DNA of 64,000 nucleotides from positions 4,296,432-4,360,431 of the forward strand of contig NZ_CM001403.1 of the NCBI RefSeq assembly GCF_000166195.2, read 5' to 3'. Source of the stretch: Mucilaginibacter paludis DSM 18603 (GTDB taxonomy: Bacteria > Bacteroidota > Bacteroidia > Sphingobacteriales > Sphingobacteriaceae). Positions within the stretch are counted from its first letter, which is position 1; each line of letters begins with the position of its first letter. Under the pieces are notes generated by a model that was not told where the DNA came from, did no database searches, and saw only the letters and a list, made by a program, of their open reading frames with translations. Of this stretch, positions 38,027-47,563 are shown piece by piece. The translations under genes and the position numbers were made by a program.

Positions 38027-38542
38027 ATGATTCAAATTAAAGGTTCGGGGTTTTGCTTACGCGAATGGTTATTGAGCGATGAGGCCTCACTGATCAGGTA
38101 TGCCGACAACCCCAAGGTATCGCAATTTTTGAGCGACCGTTTCGCGTACCCTTATACTGCGGAGTATGCGCAGCAATGGCTTAACCACCAAACGCAAAAA
38201 ACGGTAATTGATAATTTGGTTATCGATATTGATGGCGAATTGGTTGGCGGTATCGGTATCGAATTTAGGCAGGATATTTTTCGTAAAACGGCACTACTTG
38301 GTTATTGGCTTGGTGAGCCCTTCTGGGGAAAAGGTATCATGACGGAAGTTGTGCGCCTGATGGTGGATTACAGTTTTGAAAACTTTGACCTGGCGCGGAT
38401 CCAGGCCGGTGTATTTGATAGCAACCCGGCATCAATGCGGGTGTTAGAGAAAGCCGGATTTATAAAAGAAGGGATAGCGAAAAAAGCTTTATATAAGTTT
38501 GGCCAATTTTCGGACGAACATATATACGCCCTGACACGATAA
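38027..38542 (+). CDS. GNAT family N-acetyltransferase (RimJ/RimL type)
   Basis: The 171-aa protein begins MIQIKGSGFCLREWLLSDEA. It has the acceptor region and the acetyl-CoA loop ALLGYWLGEPFWGKGIMTEV, then SFENFDLARIQAGVFDSNPA and SMRVLEKAGFIKEGIAKKAL, all standard for ribosomal-protein-type GNATs. The upstream GTG at 37985 would add 14 residues that do not fit the family, so the ATG at 38027 is preferred. Acceptor unknown. Confidence 0.92.
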   Translation: MIQIKGSGFCLREWLLSDEASLIRYADNPKVSQFLSDRFAYPYTAEYAQQWLNHQTQKTVIDNLVIDIDGELVGGIGIEFRQDIFRKTALLGYWLGEPFWGKGIMTEVVRLMVDYSFENFDLARIQAGVFDSNPASMRVLEKAGFIKEGIAKKALYKFGQFSDEHIYALTR

Positions 38543-38545
38543 AAA

Positions 38546-39298
38546 TTAATCGTTAGTTTTTCGATGCAAAACGTAATACCAGGTTAAGTTAACTGCAATA
38601 ATGCCATGATTAAACAGCGTAGGCAAAAGGCCGTAATGCCTGCGCATAATATGGAAACGCTCAGCTAAACTTTGCTTATGCTTTTTTTTCGACATACCGC
38701 CAAACAGATATTTGGCAACATATTGACGGGTGTTCACTATTTTTTTTGCCTTTTTTGCGGCGCTGATAATCCAGTCGATATCGGCACTTAACTGATACCG
38801 GCTATCATACGGCTCAATGATACTCTTTTTAATGTAAATGGCCTGGTGGCTGATACTCATGCCGAGATTAAAACCCCGCCAGGTAAATTTTTCGGGAGCT
38901 TTGTGTCGGCGCCGGCCCATACTTTCGCCGTCATCGTTAATAACCTCTGTTTCGCCGTAATAAATATCGGCATCCGGTTCGGTGGCAAAAACTTTCTCGA
39001 CAGTATCTGCAGCGAACAACTCATCCCCCGAATTCATAAACAGGATATAGTCGCCTGTGGCGATTTCAATACCCTTATTCATGGCATCGTAAATGCCTTT
39101 ATCCTTTTCGCTTACAACCACCGCTATGCTGTCCCGGTATCTATTGATCACATCGAGCGTGCCATCGGTTGAGAGTCCATCAATCACGATGTATTCAATA
39201 TTTTTATAGGTTTGGTTCAGCACGCTTAGTATGGTGCGCTCAATATGCCGAACGTTGTTATATACGATAGTAATGATGCTTAACCTTGGTTTGAACAT
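38546..39298 (-). CDS. Glycosyltransferase family 2
   Basis: The 250-aa protein starts PRLSIITIVYNNVRHIERTI, with QTYKNIEYIVIDGLSTDGTL and DYILFMNSGDELFAADTVEK (the DxD-like site, here SGDEL). It transfers a sugar from a nucleotide donor, probably in surface glycan synthesis. It lies 2 bp beyond the GT4 gene and is probably cotranscribed. Confidence 0.93.
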   Translation of the reverse strand: MFKPRLSIITIVYNNVRHIERTILSVLNQTYKNIEYIVIDGLSTDGTLDVINRYRDSIAVVVSEKDKGIYDAMNKGIEIATGDYILFMNSGDELFAADTVEKVFATEPDADIYYGETEVINDDGESMGRRRHKAPEKFTWRGFNLGMSISHQAIYIKKSIIEPYDSRYQLSADIDWIISAAKKAKKIVNTRQYVAKYLFGGMSKKKHKQSLAERFHIMRRHYGLLPTLFNHGIIAVNLTWYYVLHRKTND

Positions 39299-39300
39299 GC

Positions 39301-40569
39301 TTATTGTTTTTTAACCAATTGCTGATAAACTTCCAGATGTTTTTGGGCGATTATCTCTTCCGAAAAATTGTCCATTACGGTTTGCCTGGCCTGCTCGCGT
39401 AAACTGTGATGATCGGGATGGTTAATGATCCATTCCATACCATCGGTAAAACTTTCGGCAGAGCGGTATGTAGCTAAGTAACCATTGTGTTGATGTTGTA
39501 CCATATCCGGAATACCACCTGTGGTAAACGCTACTACCGGTGTGCCGCAGGCCAAACTTTCCATCACGGTATAAGGCAAATTGTCTTCCAACGATGGTAT
39601 TAAAAAGGCATCGGCGGCGGCATAGCATTGCGCCAGCTTTTCATCGTTGCTAATGGTACCTAAAAAAGTGGTTTTAAACGGAAATACAGGGACATCCTTT
39701 TCGTTGCGGTTACCAAAAACAACCAACTCTATCTGGCCGGTATTTATGCCCTGCCGTTGTGCCAACAGCTCCAGGCTTTGCATTAAGTAGCCGGTACCTT
39801 TGTGCATATCCTTGCGCGATGGCATAAAGCCCGTTAAAAATATCAGTTTATCCGTTGGCAAGCCCAATTGCTCACGGGCCGACTGCTGTTCCATCGGCCT
39901 GAAGAGGTCTGTTTCAAGCGTGTTGGGTATTTGTATAATGCTTTTACCCTTCATCAGGCTGCTTTCCGATACCGATTTACGCATCCATCCGCTTGGCGAT
40001 ATGATCGAAAAATTCAGTTGGTTGTAAGCATTTTGCTTCTCTTTCCAGATCTGGTGCGATACATCGTGAGGCCCCGGCTTGCTTAGCAATGGGCAATCGC
40101 CGCACTCGCGGTGAAAATGATCGCAGGTGTAACGCACATGGCATCCTCCCGTAAAGGCATTACTGTCATGAAATGTCCATACCACGGGTTTATTTAGCCG
40201 GGCAATTTCGGCCAGGTGCTTAGGGTTTAAAAAACTGTGGTTTACCCAGTGTAAATGGATAATGTCGGCATTCTTAACATCCGGATGATGAATTACCGAT
40301 CGGCCGAACCACGCGAACGAAAACGGCGTTTTTACTGGTTTTAAATAACGTTTGGCTAAAATGCGTTCCAATACAATGGTTGCCGCCGTATAGGCCTTTT
40401 GTATCAGGTTGGTGTTAAAGGTTAGTATCCGGGCATCGCTGCCAAACTTGTAATGCACAACTATTTTAGAATCAATACCCTTTGACAGCAAAGCCCGGTT
40501 AAGCCTGATACAGGCACGCCCCGCGCCGCCGTTGCCATCGTAAGTATTTAAATGCACCACTTTTAACAT
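39301..40569 (-). CDS. Glycosyltransferase family 4
   Basis: The 422-aa protein has the GT4 N-terminal pattern LKVVHLNTYDGNGGAGRACI and C-terminal donor-binding part PSLEDNLPYTVMESLACGTP with VVAFTTGGIPDMV. A Cys-rich insertion GGCHVRYTCDHFHRECGDCP is typical of WbaZ-like members. The ATG at 40569 is preferred to one five codons upstream. The next gene downstream is a GT2. Confidence 0.93.
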   Translation of the reverse strand: MLKVVHLNTYDGNGGAGRACIRLNRALLSKGIDSKIVVHYKFGSDARILTFNTNLIQKAYTAATIVLERILAKRYLKPVKTPFSFAWFGRSVIHHPDVKNADIIHLHWVNHSFLNPKHLAEIARLNKPVVWTFHDSNAFTGGCHVRYTCDHFHRECGDCPLLSKPGPHDVSHQIWKEKQNAYNQLNFSIISPSGWMRKSVSESSLMKGKSIIQIPNTLETDLFRPMEQQSAREQLGLPTDKLIFLTGFMPSRKDMHKGTGYLMQSLELLAQRQGINTGQIELVVFGNRNEKDVPVFPFKTTFLGTISNDEKLAQCYAAADAFLIPSLEDNLPYTVMESLACGTPVVAFTTGGIPDMVQHQHNGYLATYRSAESFTDGMEWIINHPDHHSLREQARQTVMDNFSEEIIAQKHLEVYQQLVKKQ

Positions 40570-40740
40570 GGCCCAAAAATACATTAATATTTAGTGTGCT
40601 AACAAGTATGATGCAAGTATGTTGAATTGGATAGTTTAAGTTACCAGCAAATTTTTCTTCTGATGCCGCTCCGCGGCAATTACACACAGGCGTGTTATTT
40701 AGCTATAATGTAAGTATTAGAGTGTTGATAGTCAGTGGTT

Positions 40741-41655
40741 TTACTTGTTTAGCTTTTGTTGCAATTGTTTTAAATAACGTATACCTCTTTGCCATAGACT
40801 GCCTTTCCGATGTTTTAAAAAATGCTTAATAGCACGGTATGCTGTTTGGTGTTCACTGATCTCCGTAGGGAATTGCGTTACAGCTTGTTTTGATATTTGC
40901 ACTTTGTAAATATCTTCGTTATTAGAGTGAATTCCACTACCATCGTTGCCAATGTTTTCTATTAGCGATTTGGCTGGATTTAGTGTTAATCCGTTACGTA
41001 AAAATATGGAGGCATACCAACGTATCGCCCACGAATTGTTTTTTCCGGATTTAAATTCCTGTATCTGTTTCCAGAAATTCATATTACCTTCTATAGAAAA
41101 TTGAAGAATACTGGCTTGATCAAATTCAGCTATTAATTTATTCACGTCCGGTTCAAAATACTTCCAGGCTCTGGCCCATGTGGCCCAACCCCAACTTGAG
41201 GCTGCGCGATAAAAAAAGGTTTCTGGTAAGTCGGCGGCTTCTTTTAAAGGATACATATAGGCACCGATATGCATTACTTGCTCATCGAGTGCGTAACGAT
41301 CAAGGGCCTGGTTGAAATAGGTTAAGGTATAAGGCGAGGTAAGTAAATCGTCCTCAAAAACTATAACCTTGCCATATTCATTAACCAGTTGTGTAACCCC
41401 TGCTATGATAGAATTTGCCAGGCCAAGGTTTTGTTTGCGCTCAATAACTTTAATGGATTTAAAGCCATCTGCCTGTTTAATTAATTGCCTTACTTCGTCC
41501 ACCTTAGCGGCATCGGCATTATTTTTTGGAGCATCCGAAAAAATATATAAACGGGACTCATCAGCCAAATGGTTTTTTTTAAGATAAACCAGTGTACGGC
41601 GGGTGTGCTCTGGGCGATTATATACAAAAAGGGCAATGGGAGCAAGATGCTGCAT
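40741..41655 (-). CDS. Glycosyltransferase (GT2-like, sugar transferase for surface glycan)
   Basis: The 304-aa protein starts LAPIALFVYNRPEHTRRTLV, a hallmark of a Bacteroidota GT2-like group. VIERKQNLGLANSIIAGVTQ and VFEDDLLTSPYTLTYFNQAL give the donor site (EDD). SSWGWATWARAWKYFEPDVN follows in the acceptor half. It stands alone between the GT4 gene and porP, with 150-160 bp gaps on each side. Confidence 0.88.
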   Translation of the reverse strand: MQHLAPIALFVYNRPEHTRRTLVYLKKNHLADESRLYIFSDAPKNNADAAKVDEVRQLIKQADGFKSIKVIERKQNLGLANSIIAGVTQLVNEYGKVIVFEDDLLTSPYTLTYFNQALDRYALDEQVMHIGAYMYPLKEAADLPETFFYRAASSWGWATWARAWKYFEPDVNKLIAEFDQASILQFSIEGNMNFWKQIQEFKSGKNNSWAIRWYASIFLRNGLTLNPAKSLIENIGNDGSGIHSNNEDIYKVQISKQAVTQFPTEISEHQTAYRAIKHFLKHRKGSLWQRGIRYLKQLQQKLNK

Positions 41656-41818
41656 TAAGTTTTTATAATTAATGATAATTAAATATCAGCCAAACCTGAT
41701 TTATTTTACCAAAACAAAAGTAAAATAATTCTTAAACTAAAGGTCTGCTACTTCTTCTGTTTTGTTATAACCAGAGTTGATGAGTTGCCGGTACGGATTC
41801 AGAAGAGGTATTTAATCG

Positions 41819-42739
41819 TTACCTGTTCCCCGGACTAATTGGCACCTGGTGCCCTTTTCCAAAAATAAAGGTCAACATAATTTCGTGTGTAGCATTGCTT
41901 AACTGGCCGATGTTGGCGGCTGATGTACCGAATTGGTAACTATAGCCTACATGAAATAAATCCAGATCAAGCGAAAATAGTGCGGCTACTTCTTTGGTGG
42001 TCCGGTAATTTACGCCTAAGCCCAAAGTCTCTTTAATATATAATTTGCTGGAAACATCCGCCGTGAAAGGCACCCCTCTTGAATAATAAAGCAAGGTAGC
42101 CGGTTTGAGTTTAAAGTCTTCATCAAGTTGGGTACTAAACCCGGCCGAGAGGTAATAATGATTTCTGAAATTGTTGTTATCGAGTAAAGAGCCGTTACCT
42201 AAATTACGGATAGTTAGTTGAGGTAGTGATAGGCCAACAAAATAGTCATCGCTATACAGCATTACGCCGAAGCCAACATTGGGTTTAAATTCCCGCACAT
42301 CGGTTTGAATGGCCGGATCGTTCGGGTCTAGCGAGGCGTAGTCGCTTGTATAATACCTGAAGCCTGCATTTAAAGACACGCCCAGGTTCAATGTTTCGTT
42401 GAGTTGGATAGCCTTTGCAAAAAAGCCGTTAAATTCGGTGGCTTGCTCAACACCCAGTTCGTTATCAGAGGCAATTATTCCTGCGGATGCGTTGATGCTT
42501 TTTAATGGGACGCTCCCATTGAAAAGGAACAGAATAGGAGAGCCCTTTATGCCAATCCACTGGTTGCGCGCCATTATATTGGCGGTGCCGTCAGTACGGG
42601 TTAAAGAGGCCGCGGGGTTTATTGGAGTAAGGTTATCCATGTATTGCGTATACGTTAAAGCTGGCTGCGCCTTGGCTATAAACGTTATAACTGTCAACAA
42701 AACGGAAAATATATATTTAGTGCTTTTACGCTTCAACAT
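41819..42739 (-). CDS. PorP/SprF family type IX secretion membrane protein
   Basis: The 306-aa protein has a signal peptide (cleavage after FIAKAQ). The mature start PALTYTQYMDNLTPINPAAS and ANIMARNQWIGIKGSPILFL are the PorP/SprF signature. It is an outer-membrane barrel that helps export or anchor a T9SS substrate. It directly follows the gene for a secreted CHU_C protein, the usual pairing for type B substrates; the two are 23 bp apart. Confidence 0.93.
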   Translation of the reverse strand: MLKRKSTKYIFSVLLTVITFIAKAQPALTYTQYMDNLTPINPAASLTRTDGTANIMARNQWIGIKGSPILFLFNGSVPLKSINASAGIIASDNELGVEQATEFNGFFAKAIQLNETLNLGVSLNAGFRYYTSDYASLDPNDPAIQTDVREFKPNVGFGVMLYSDDYFVGLSLPQLTIRNLGNGSLLDNNNFRNHYYLSAGFSTQLDEDFKLKPATLLYYSRGVPFTADVSSKLYIKETLGLGVNYRTTKEVAALFSLDLDLFHVGYSYQFGTSAANIGQLSNATHEIMLTFIFGKGHQVPISPGNR

Positions 42740-42762
42740 AATTAATTCAGGTCTGAGTGTAT

Positions 42763-45552
42763 TTAGTATTTGAGCACCACGTATCCTACTTTTCTTTTCG
42801 ACTGTCCATTCTCATGGTACTGCAACGAATAAAAATAAGTGCCTTGCGGCTGGAACGCCCCGGTAATATTTGAATGGCCATCGAAAACATTTTTCACATT
42901 ATCATAGCCGCTGGCCTCAAAAACTTTGATGCCGTTCACGTTAACAAGGGTTAGTTTATTGTCAGGATATTTTTTGATTCCATCAATACGCAGCACATCA
43001 TTGATGCCATCGCCATTTGGTGTTACCACTGGGTGAATAGCTAAATCATTATTATTGATGTCTGTAACAAGTAATTGCTGCGCCTTGGGTGAAACATCCT
43101 GGTAATTAGCTTTTGCTGCTACACTGGCCGTAATGGTGACAGAGCCCACGCCGGTGATATGGATTTTACCGTTCACAATAGTTGCCACCGATGGATTTGA
43201 ACTGGCATAAGTGATAGCATCGTTTGTATTGATGGTGGCGCCCGGATCAAAATCAATATCTCCTGATACTTTATCAGGTATCGGGTTAAACGTTAATATG
43301 CGGGGCGCTACGGTTATAGTGAGCGTGCCTGGCAGGTAGCTGATATTGTAGTTGGCATTGCTTGCGCCTGATACCGTGATGGGATATGTGCCGATTGCGG
43401 ATGTCGCCGTGGCTATCGTACTAACCGTTGGTTGAGCAGTAAGCTTGCTGGCATCATCGCCGTTTACAAAACTGGTATAGGTTAATGACAATGCAGGGTT
43501 GGCAATACCATAAATGCGTGTTTGGTTATTTGCTGTGATGATTAAGGGAGCAGGCAAAATAGTTAAAGTTCCGGAGATGTAGGTTAAAGTATAATTGGCG
43601 GACGCCGCGTTGCCACCAGTAACTGTATAAACACCTACAGGCGAAGATGCGGAAGCAGTGGTTACAACGCCGGGCTGCGCGCTTAGTTTAGTGGCATCAT
43701 CACCATTAACAAAGCCAGCATAGGTAAAAGTGAAATTTGGATTAGCCGCGCCGTAAGTTTTAGTTTGATTGCTGATAGTAACAATTAAAGCAGCAGGTGT
43801 GACCGTTAATGTTTGACTTACTGGTGTAGCCGCGTTGTAAATTGAATTTCCGGCCTGTAATGCTGTGATGGTAGTTTGCCCAACGCCAACAACATGCACC
43901 TTGCCGTCAGCAGACACGGTAGCTACCGCCGGGTTGCTGCTGGTATAGGTTATAGGTATGGTATTATTGGTGCTGGTGGCGCCTGCGCTAAAATCGGCAG
44001 CGCCGTAAATAACAGAGTTTAGAGGAGGGAAGGTAATAGTTTGGGGCGTTGCGAGGCTAACGCTGATGGTTACCGTTGTTGTGCTACTTCCGGCAGTGTT
44101 ATAGGCTGTTATGGTATATATGGTTGACGGAGATGTTGCAGTCGGTGTACCGCTGATAATGCCAGTTGTTGGATCAAAGGTTAATCCAGGGGGTAATGTT
44201 TTATCAATAGCATAGCCGGTAGTTAATATTTTACGGATGACGTTGTTACCATAATCGGTTACATAAATAAAACCGGATTGGTCTGCCTGAACGTCATTGG
44301 GTCGCCTAAAACTTGCTGCGGTACCAATGCCATTGGCTGATCCTGCTACATTACTGCCTGCCAGGATGGTTACGTTACCCGAAGGGTCTACTTTCCGGAT
44401 GCAGTTACCATCCAGTTCTGCCACATAAACGATGCCTGCTATATCAATTGTTGCACCGGTTGGGGTATTTAAGCTTGCTGATGTGCCGTTACCATTAATA
44501 GTTGCCCTTGTGCCATTACCTGCTACGGTTGTTACTACTCCCAATGGCGTTACTTTCCTTACCCTATTATTGACGCCATCGGCAATATATAAATTACCCA
44601 TAGCATCCAATGTTCCGCCGCAGGGACCGTAAAAGCTCGCGGCAGTGCCTGTGCCATCGGCAAATGCGGCCATTCCACTTCCTGCAAGTGTTGTTACTGC
44701 TCCAGCAAGGTCAATCTTCCTGATCAAGTTGTTGCCATTGTCGGATACATATAAATTGCCTGCGCCATCAACCGTAACGCTGAACGGATAATAAAAGCTG
44801 GCAGCCGAACCTATACCATTATTACTACCCATAGACCCGTTACCTGCAACTACTGTTACCGATCCGGTAGGTGTTATTTTCTTGATGGAGTTAGTAGCCG
44901 CATCGGCGACGTATACGTTTCCATTTAAATCCACAGTAACGCCGTTAGGCTGGTTAAAGCCACTGGCAAATGTTGTTACAAGGCCGCCGGATGAGATTTT
45001 CCGTATTAAATTATTATCTCTGTCCGCCACATATAAATTGCCCGATAGATCTGCTGCTACCCTGGTAGGACTGTAAAAAGTTGAAGTAAGAGCTGAACCA
45101 TTTGTTGAGCCAGAATTTCCGGTGCCGGCATAAGTACTGGTTTGCCCATAGATAGTTGCCGGTACTGGCCCTCCACTGTTAGCAGGTGCTAAAGGCGTAA
45201 TAGCTATGCCAACACCATAGTTTTGAGGTGTATTGTAGGAGATATTAGGCGCATTGATATAAGTAAAGCCCTGAAGTACAGCCGTGCCCGACGGGGTAGT
45301 AACGGCTATATTGCCAGAGGCGCCAGCATCTACGGTTGCTACTATAGTTGTTGAAGAAACTATGGTGAACCGCATGGCTGCTGTTCCGCCGAAGCTTACC
45401 GATGTGGCATCGGAAAAATTTGTGCCGTTAATAGTAATTCTGGCACCTTTGCTCGCCTGTGTCGGCGTGAAGCTTGTAATACCGGGCGCTAAAGCCGCCG
45501 CGGTATTAAAATTTAAACAAAATAAAAAAATGATAAGGTAGATGTATTTCAT
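42763..45552 (-). CDS. T9SS type B secreted NHL/MBG-repeat protein
   Basis: The 929-aa protein has a signal peptide, an IPT/TIG domain (about 22-95) and six NHL-type repeats (about 145-440; e.g. LYVADRDNNLIRKI, LYIADGVNNRVRKV). Then come a putative-Ig segment (about 450-500), a Big-type domain (about 505-590), two MBG-like domains (YGAANPNFTFTYAGFVNGDD, YGIANPALSLTYTSFVNGDD) and another Ig-like unit. It ends in a gliding-motility/CHU_C domain (HPVVTPNGDGINDVLRIDGI). The CHU_C tail is the signal for export by T9SS. It is cotranscribed with porP. A surface adhesin or repeat scaffold is likely. Confidence 0.92.
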   Translation of the reverse strand: MKYIYLIIFLFCLNFNTAAALAPGITSFTPTQASKGARITINGTNFSDATSVSFGGTAAMRFTIVSSTTIVATVDAGASGNIAVTTPSGTAVLQGFTYINAPNISYNTPQNYGVGIAITPLAPANSGGPVPATIYGQTSTYAGTGNSGSTNGSALTSTFYSPTRVAADLSGNLYVADRDNNLIRKISSGGLVTTFASGFNQPNGVTVDLNGNVYVADAATNSIKKITPTGSVTVVAGNGSMGSNNGIGSAASFYYPFSVTVDGAGNLYVSDNGNNLIRKIDLAGAVTTLAGSGMAAFADGTGTAASFYGPCGGTLDAMGNLYIADGVNNRVRKVTPLGVVTTVAGNGTRATINGNGTSASLNTPTGATIDIAGIVYVAELDGNCIRKVDPSGNVTILAGSNVAGSANGIGTAASFRRPNDVQADQSGFIYVTDYGNNVIRKILTTGYAIDKTLPPGLTFDPTTGIISGTPTATSPSTIYTITAYNTAGSSTTTVTISVSLATPQTITFPPLNSVIYGAADFSAGATSTNNTIPITYTSSNPAVATVSADGKVHVVGVGQTTITALQAGNSIYNAATPVSQTLTVTPAALIVTISNQTKTYGAANPNFTFTYAGFVNGDDATKLSAQPGVVTTASASSPVGVYTVTGGNAASANYTLTYISGTLTILPAPLIITANNQTRIYGIANPALSLTYTSFVNGDDASKLTAQPTVSTIATATSAIGTYPITVSGASNANYNISYLPGTLTITVAPRILTFNPIPDKVSGDIDFDPGATINTNDAITYASSNPSVATIVNGKIHITGVGSVTITASVAAKANYQDVSPKAQQLLVTDINNNDLAIHPVVTPNGDGINDVLRIDGIKKYPDNKLTLVNVNGIKVFEASGYDNVKNVFDGHSNITGAFQPQGTYFYSLQYHENGQSKRKVGYVVLKY

Positions 45553-45601
45553 TAAAGATATTAAAGGCCTAATATAATTATAAAAGTTCTTAATATTTGA
45601 A

Positions 45602-46366
45602 TTAGTCGAAATTTCCGTTCTTTAATGGCAACCTGAAAAAATTTAATAATTTGTTGTAATTATATTTGAATTTTTTTGCGATGCTCAACTTACCCTGACC
45701 CTTTTTAAAAGGTATTTCAATAGTACCCGTTCTGGAAGAAAAGGGTTTTGGAGTGGGGCGCTTCTCGATCACCAGCATGCTGTCATAATAATGCAAAGAG
45801 TTTACCGATGTTGTGAACGAGCTAACTTGCAAAGATTTTTGATGTGAGTTATACGCGTTTATATAATCAATAAAGTTTTTGGAATATTCCACAAAGGTGC
45901 CTCGCCTTTTGTAGCCGCCACCATAATCTAACCAGTAAGAAGTATGCATATCTTCACATAGATAAACTCCGTCAGGCTTGATATGATCAAAGAGTTCTTC
46001 AAAAGAAACGATTTGCTGCAACATCGTGTGTCCCCCATCATCAATCAGGATGTCGATCGGAGGGATTTCGCTTTTTACTTTTTTCAAAAATGTACGATCT
46101 GATTGAGAGCCGATAAAAATTTGAATATTGTCTTCCTCCACTTCCTTACAGTTGGGGTTGATGTCTATTCCGTAAATTTTAGCTTTGTCGCCAAAATATT
46201 CCTTCCACATTTGCAAACTGCCTCCATGAAAGGTCCCAATTTCTAACAAAACAATTTCCTTGCCCCTGTATTTGCTGAAATGCCGGTCATAAACCTCAAA
46301 ATATTGGCTCCATTTAGTTATTACTCTTGACGTGTTTTTTTTAAAATACTCCTCTAAATCGTTCAT
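45602..46366 (-). CDS. Class I SAM-dependent methyltransferase (cephalosporin-hydroxylase-like)
   Basis: The 254-aa protein carries KEIVLLEIGTFHGGSLQMWK (motif I), KIYGIDINPNCKEVEEDNIQ and PIDILIDDGGHTMLQQIVSF with the DDGGH metal site seen in macrocin-O-methyltransferase/Mtf-type enzymes. YLCEDMHTSYWLDYGGGYKR follows. It probably methylates a sugar of the glycan made by the adjacent glycosyltransferases. The acceptor is unknown. Confidence 0.88.
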   Translation of the reverse strand: MNDLEEYFKKNTSRVITKWSQYFEVYDRHFSKYRGKEIVLLEIGTFHGGSLQMWKEYFGDKAKIYGIDINPNCKEVEEDNIQIFIGSQSDRTFLKKVKSEIPPIDILIDDGGHTMLQQIVSFEELFDHIKPDGVYLCEDMHTSYWLDYGGGYKRRGTFVEYSKNFIDYINAYNSHQKSLQVSSFTTSVNSLHYYDSMLVIEKRPTPKPFSSRTGTIEIPFKKGQGKLSIAKKFKYNYNKLLNFFRLPLKNGNFD

Positions 46367-46430
46367 TGGACTTCTTTGTATGATATATTATTTGAAAATA
46401 ATCTGTTTTTTTAAGTGTTGATGTGGTTCT

Positions 46431-47549
46431 TTAATTGCCGGTGATGCTTCTCTTGAGTGCTTTATTCAATTTAGCAATACTGTAACTAATATCATAATTT
46501 TTAAGGATGTGCTCACGCCCTGCACTGCCAACCTGTTCGGCAAATTTGGCATTGGCCGCAAATAACATCATCTTTTCTGCCATGCCTTCAATATCGTGCT
46601 CCGCAACCAGATATCCGGTTTTTCCGTTTACTACCGCTTCTTTAATGCCAGCGTGTAGGGTGCTAACAATAGGGAGGCCTGATGAGCCAGCCTCCAGAAT
46701 GGTTACCGGGGTGCCCTCCATGTCTCCATTTTTAGCCGTTACAGAGTGTTGTACAAAGCAACGCGATTTTGCCATCAGTTCTCTGATTTGTTCTGTTTTC
46801 AAAACCCCGGTTAAGTTGACGCTTTGATTTAGCCCCAATTGCTCAACCATAGTTTGGATTGCTTCAAACAATGGCCCTTGCCCAACCATGGTTAACGTAG
46901 CATCCGGGAATTTTTGATGCACCAATTTAAAAGCTTTAACTACAGAATCAGGGGATTTTTTTTCTACAAAGCGACCAATTGCTAAAAAAGCAGGGCCTGC
47001 GTTTAAAACATCAACCTGAGTGAATTTGGTGGTATCAACTCCGCATGGCGCCAGGATTATTTTATCGGGAGGCGCGCCTAATTGTTTTAATGCTTCAACC
47101 ATATCTGTTGATACAGCAACAAAATAACTGGCGTATTTAAATGCCTTTTGATAGAGGGCAAAATAAGATGCTACGGTGGCTCGATGGTGCACATCGGCGC
47201 CGTGAAAATGTATGACCAGCGGAACCCCGGCCAATTGGCAAGCTTCGGTAACCATTGCGCCGACCATGCCGTATTCGGCAAGCACAACGTCGGTTTTTTG
47301 AGTTTTAAAATAAGTTACCAGTGCATCGGTCCGCACCTTAATGCTGGTTTTTTTTAATATTCTTTTTTGAATCAGATAGCTTAAGATGCCAAGTTTTGAC
47401 TTGATTAAAAATTTACCTTCGTTATCATATACAGGAAAGGCACCGCCGTATAAAACTGTCTTATTGCCAGCCAATCGGTTGATATGTTCCTGAATAAATG
47501 TTTCGGAAAAAGCATTTTTATTGGGCTTAATAATGCAGAGATTGTACAT
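46431..47549 (-). CDS. Glycosyltransferase family 4
   Basis: The 372-aa protein has LCIIKPNKNAFSETFIQEHI, the Bacteroidota GT4 entry motif, and the donor-binding part EGTPVTILEAGSSGLPIVST. FLAIGRFVEKKSPDSVVKAF and LTMVGQGPLFEAIQTMVEQL mark the second Rossmann domain. It lies 14 bp after the GT2 gene (47564) and 64 bp before the methyltransferase gene, so the three form one likely operon. Confidence 0.94.
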   Translation of the reverse strand: MYNLCIIKPNKNAFSETFIQEHINRLAGNKTVLYGGAFPVYDNEGKFLIKSKLGILSYLIQKRILKKTSIKVRTDALVTYFKTQKTDVVLAEYGMVGAMVTEACQLAGVPLVIHFHGADVHHRATVASYFALYQKAFKYASYFVAVSTDMVEALKQLGAPPDKIILAPCGVDTTKFTQVDVLNAGPAFLAIGRFVEKKSPDSVVKAFKLVHQKFPDATLTMVGQGPLFEAIQTMVEQLGLNQSVNLTGVLKTEQIRELMAKSRCFVQHSVTAKNGDMEGTPVTILEAGSSGLPIVSTLHAGIKEAVVNGKTGYLVAEHDIEGMAEKMMLFAANAKFAEQVGSAGREHILKNYDISYSIAKLNKALKRSITGN

Positions 47550-47563
47550 TCTTACCTTTGCCG

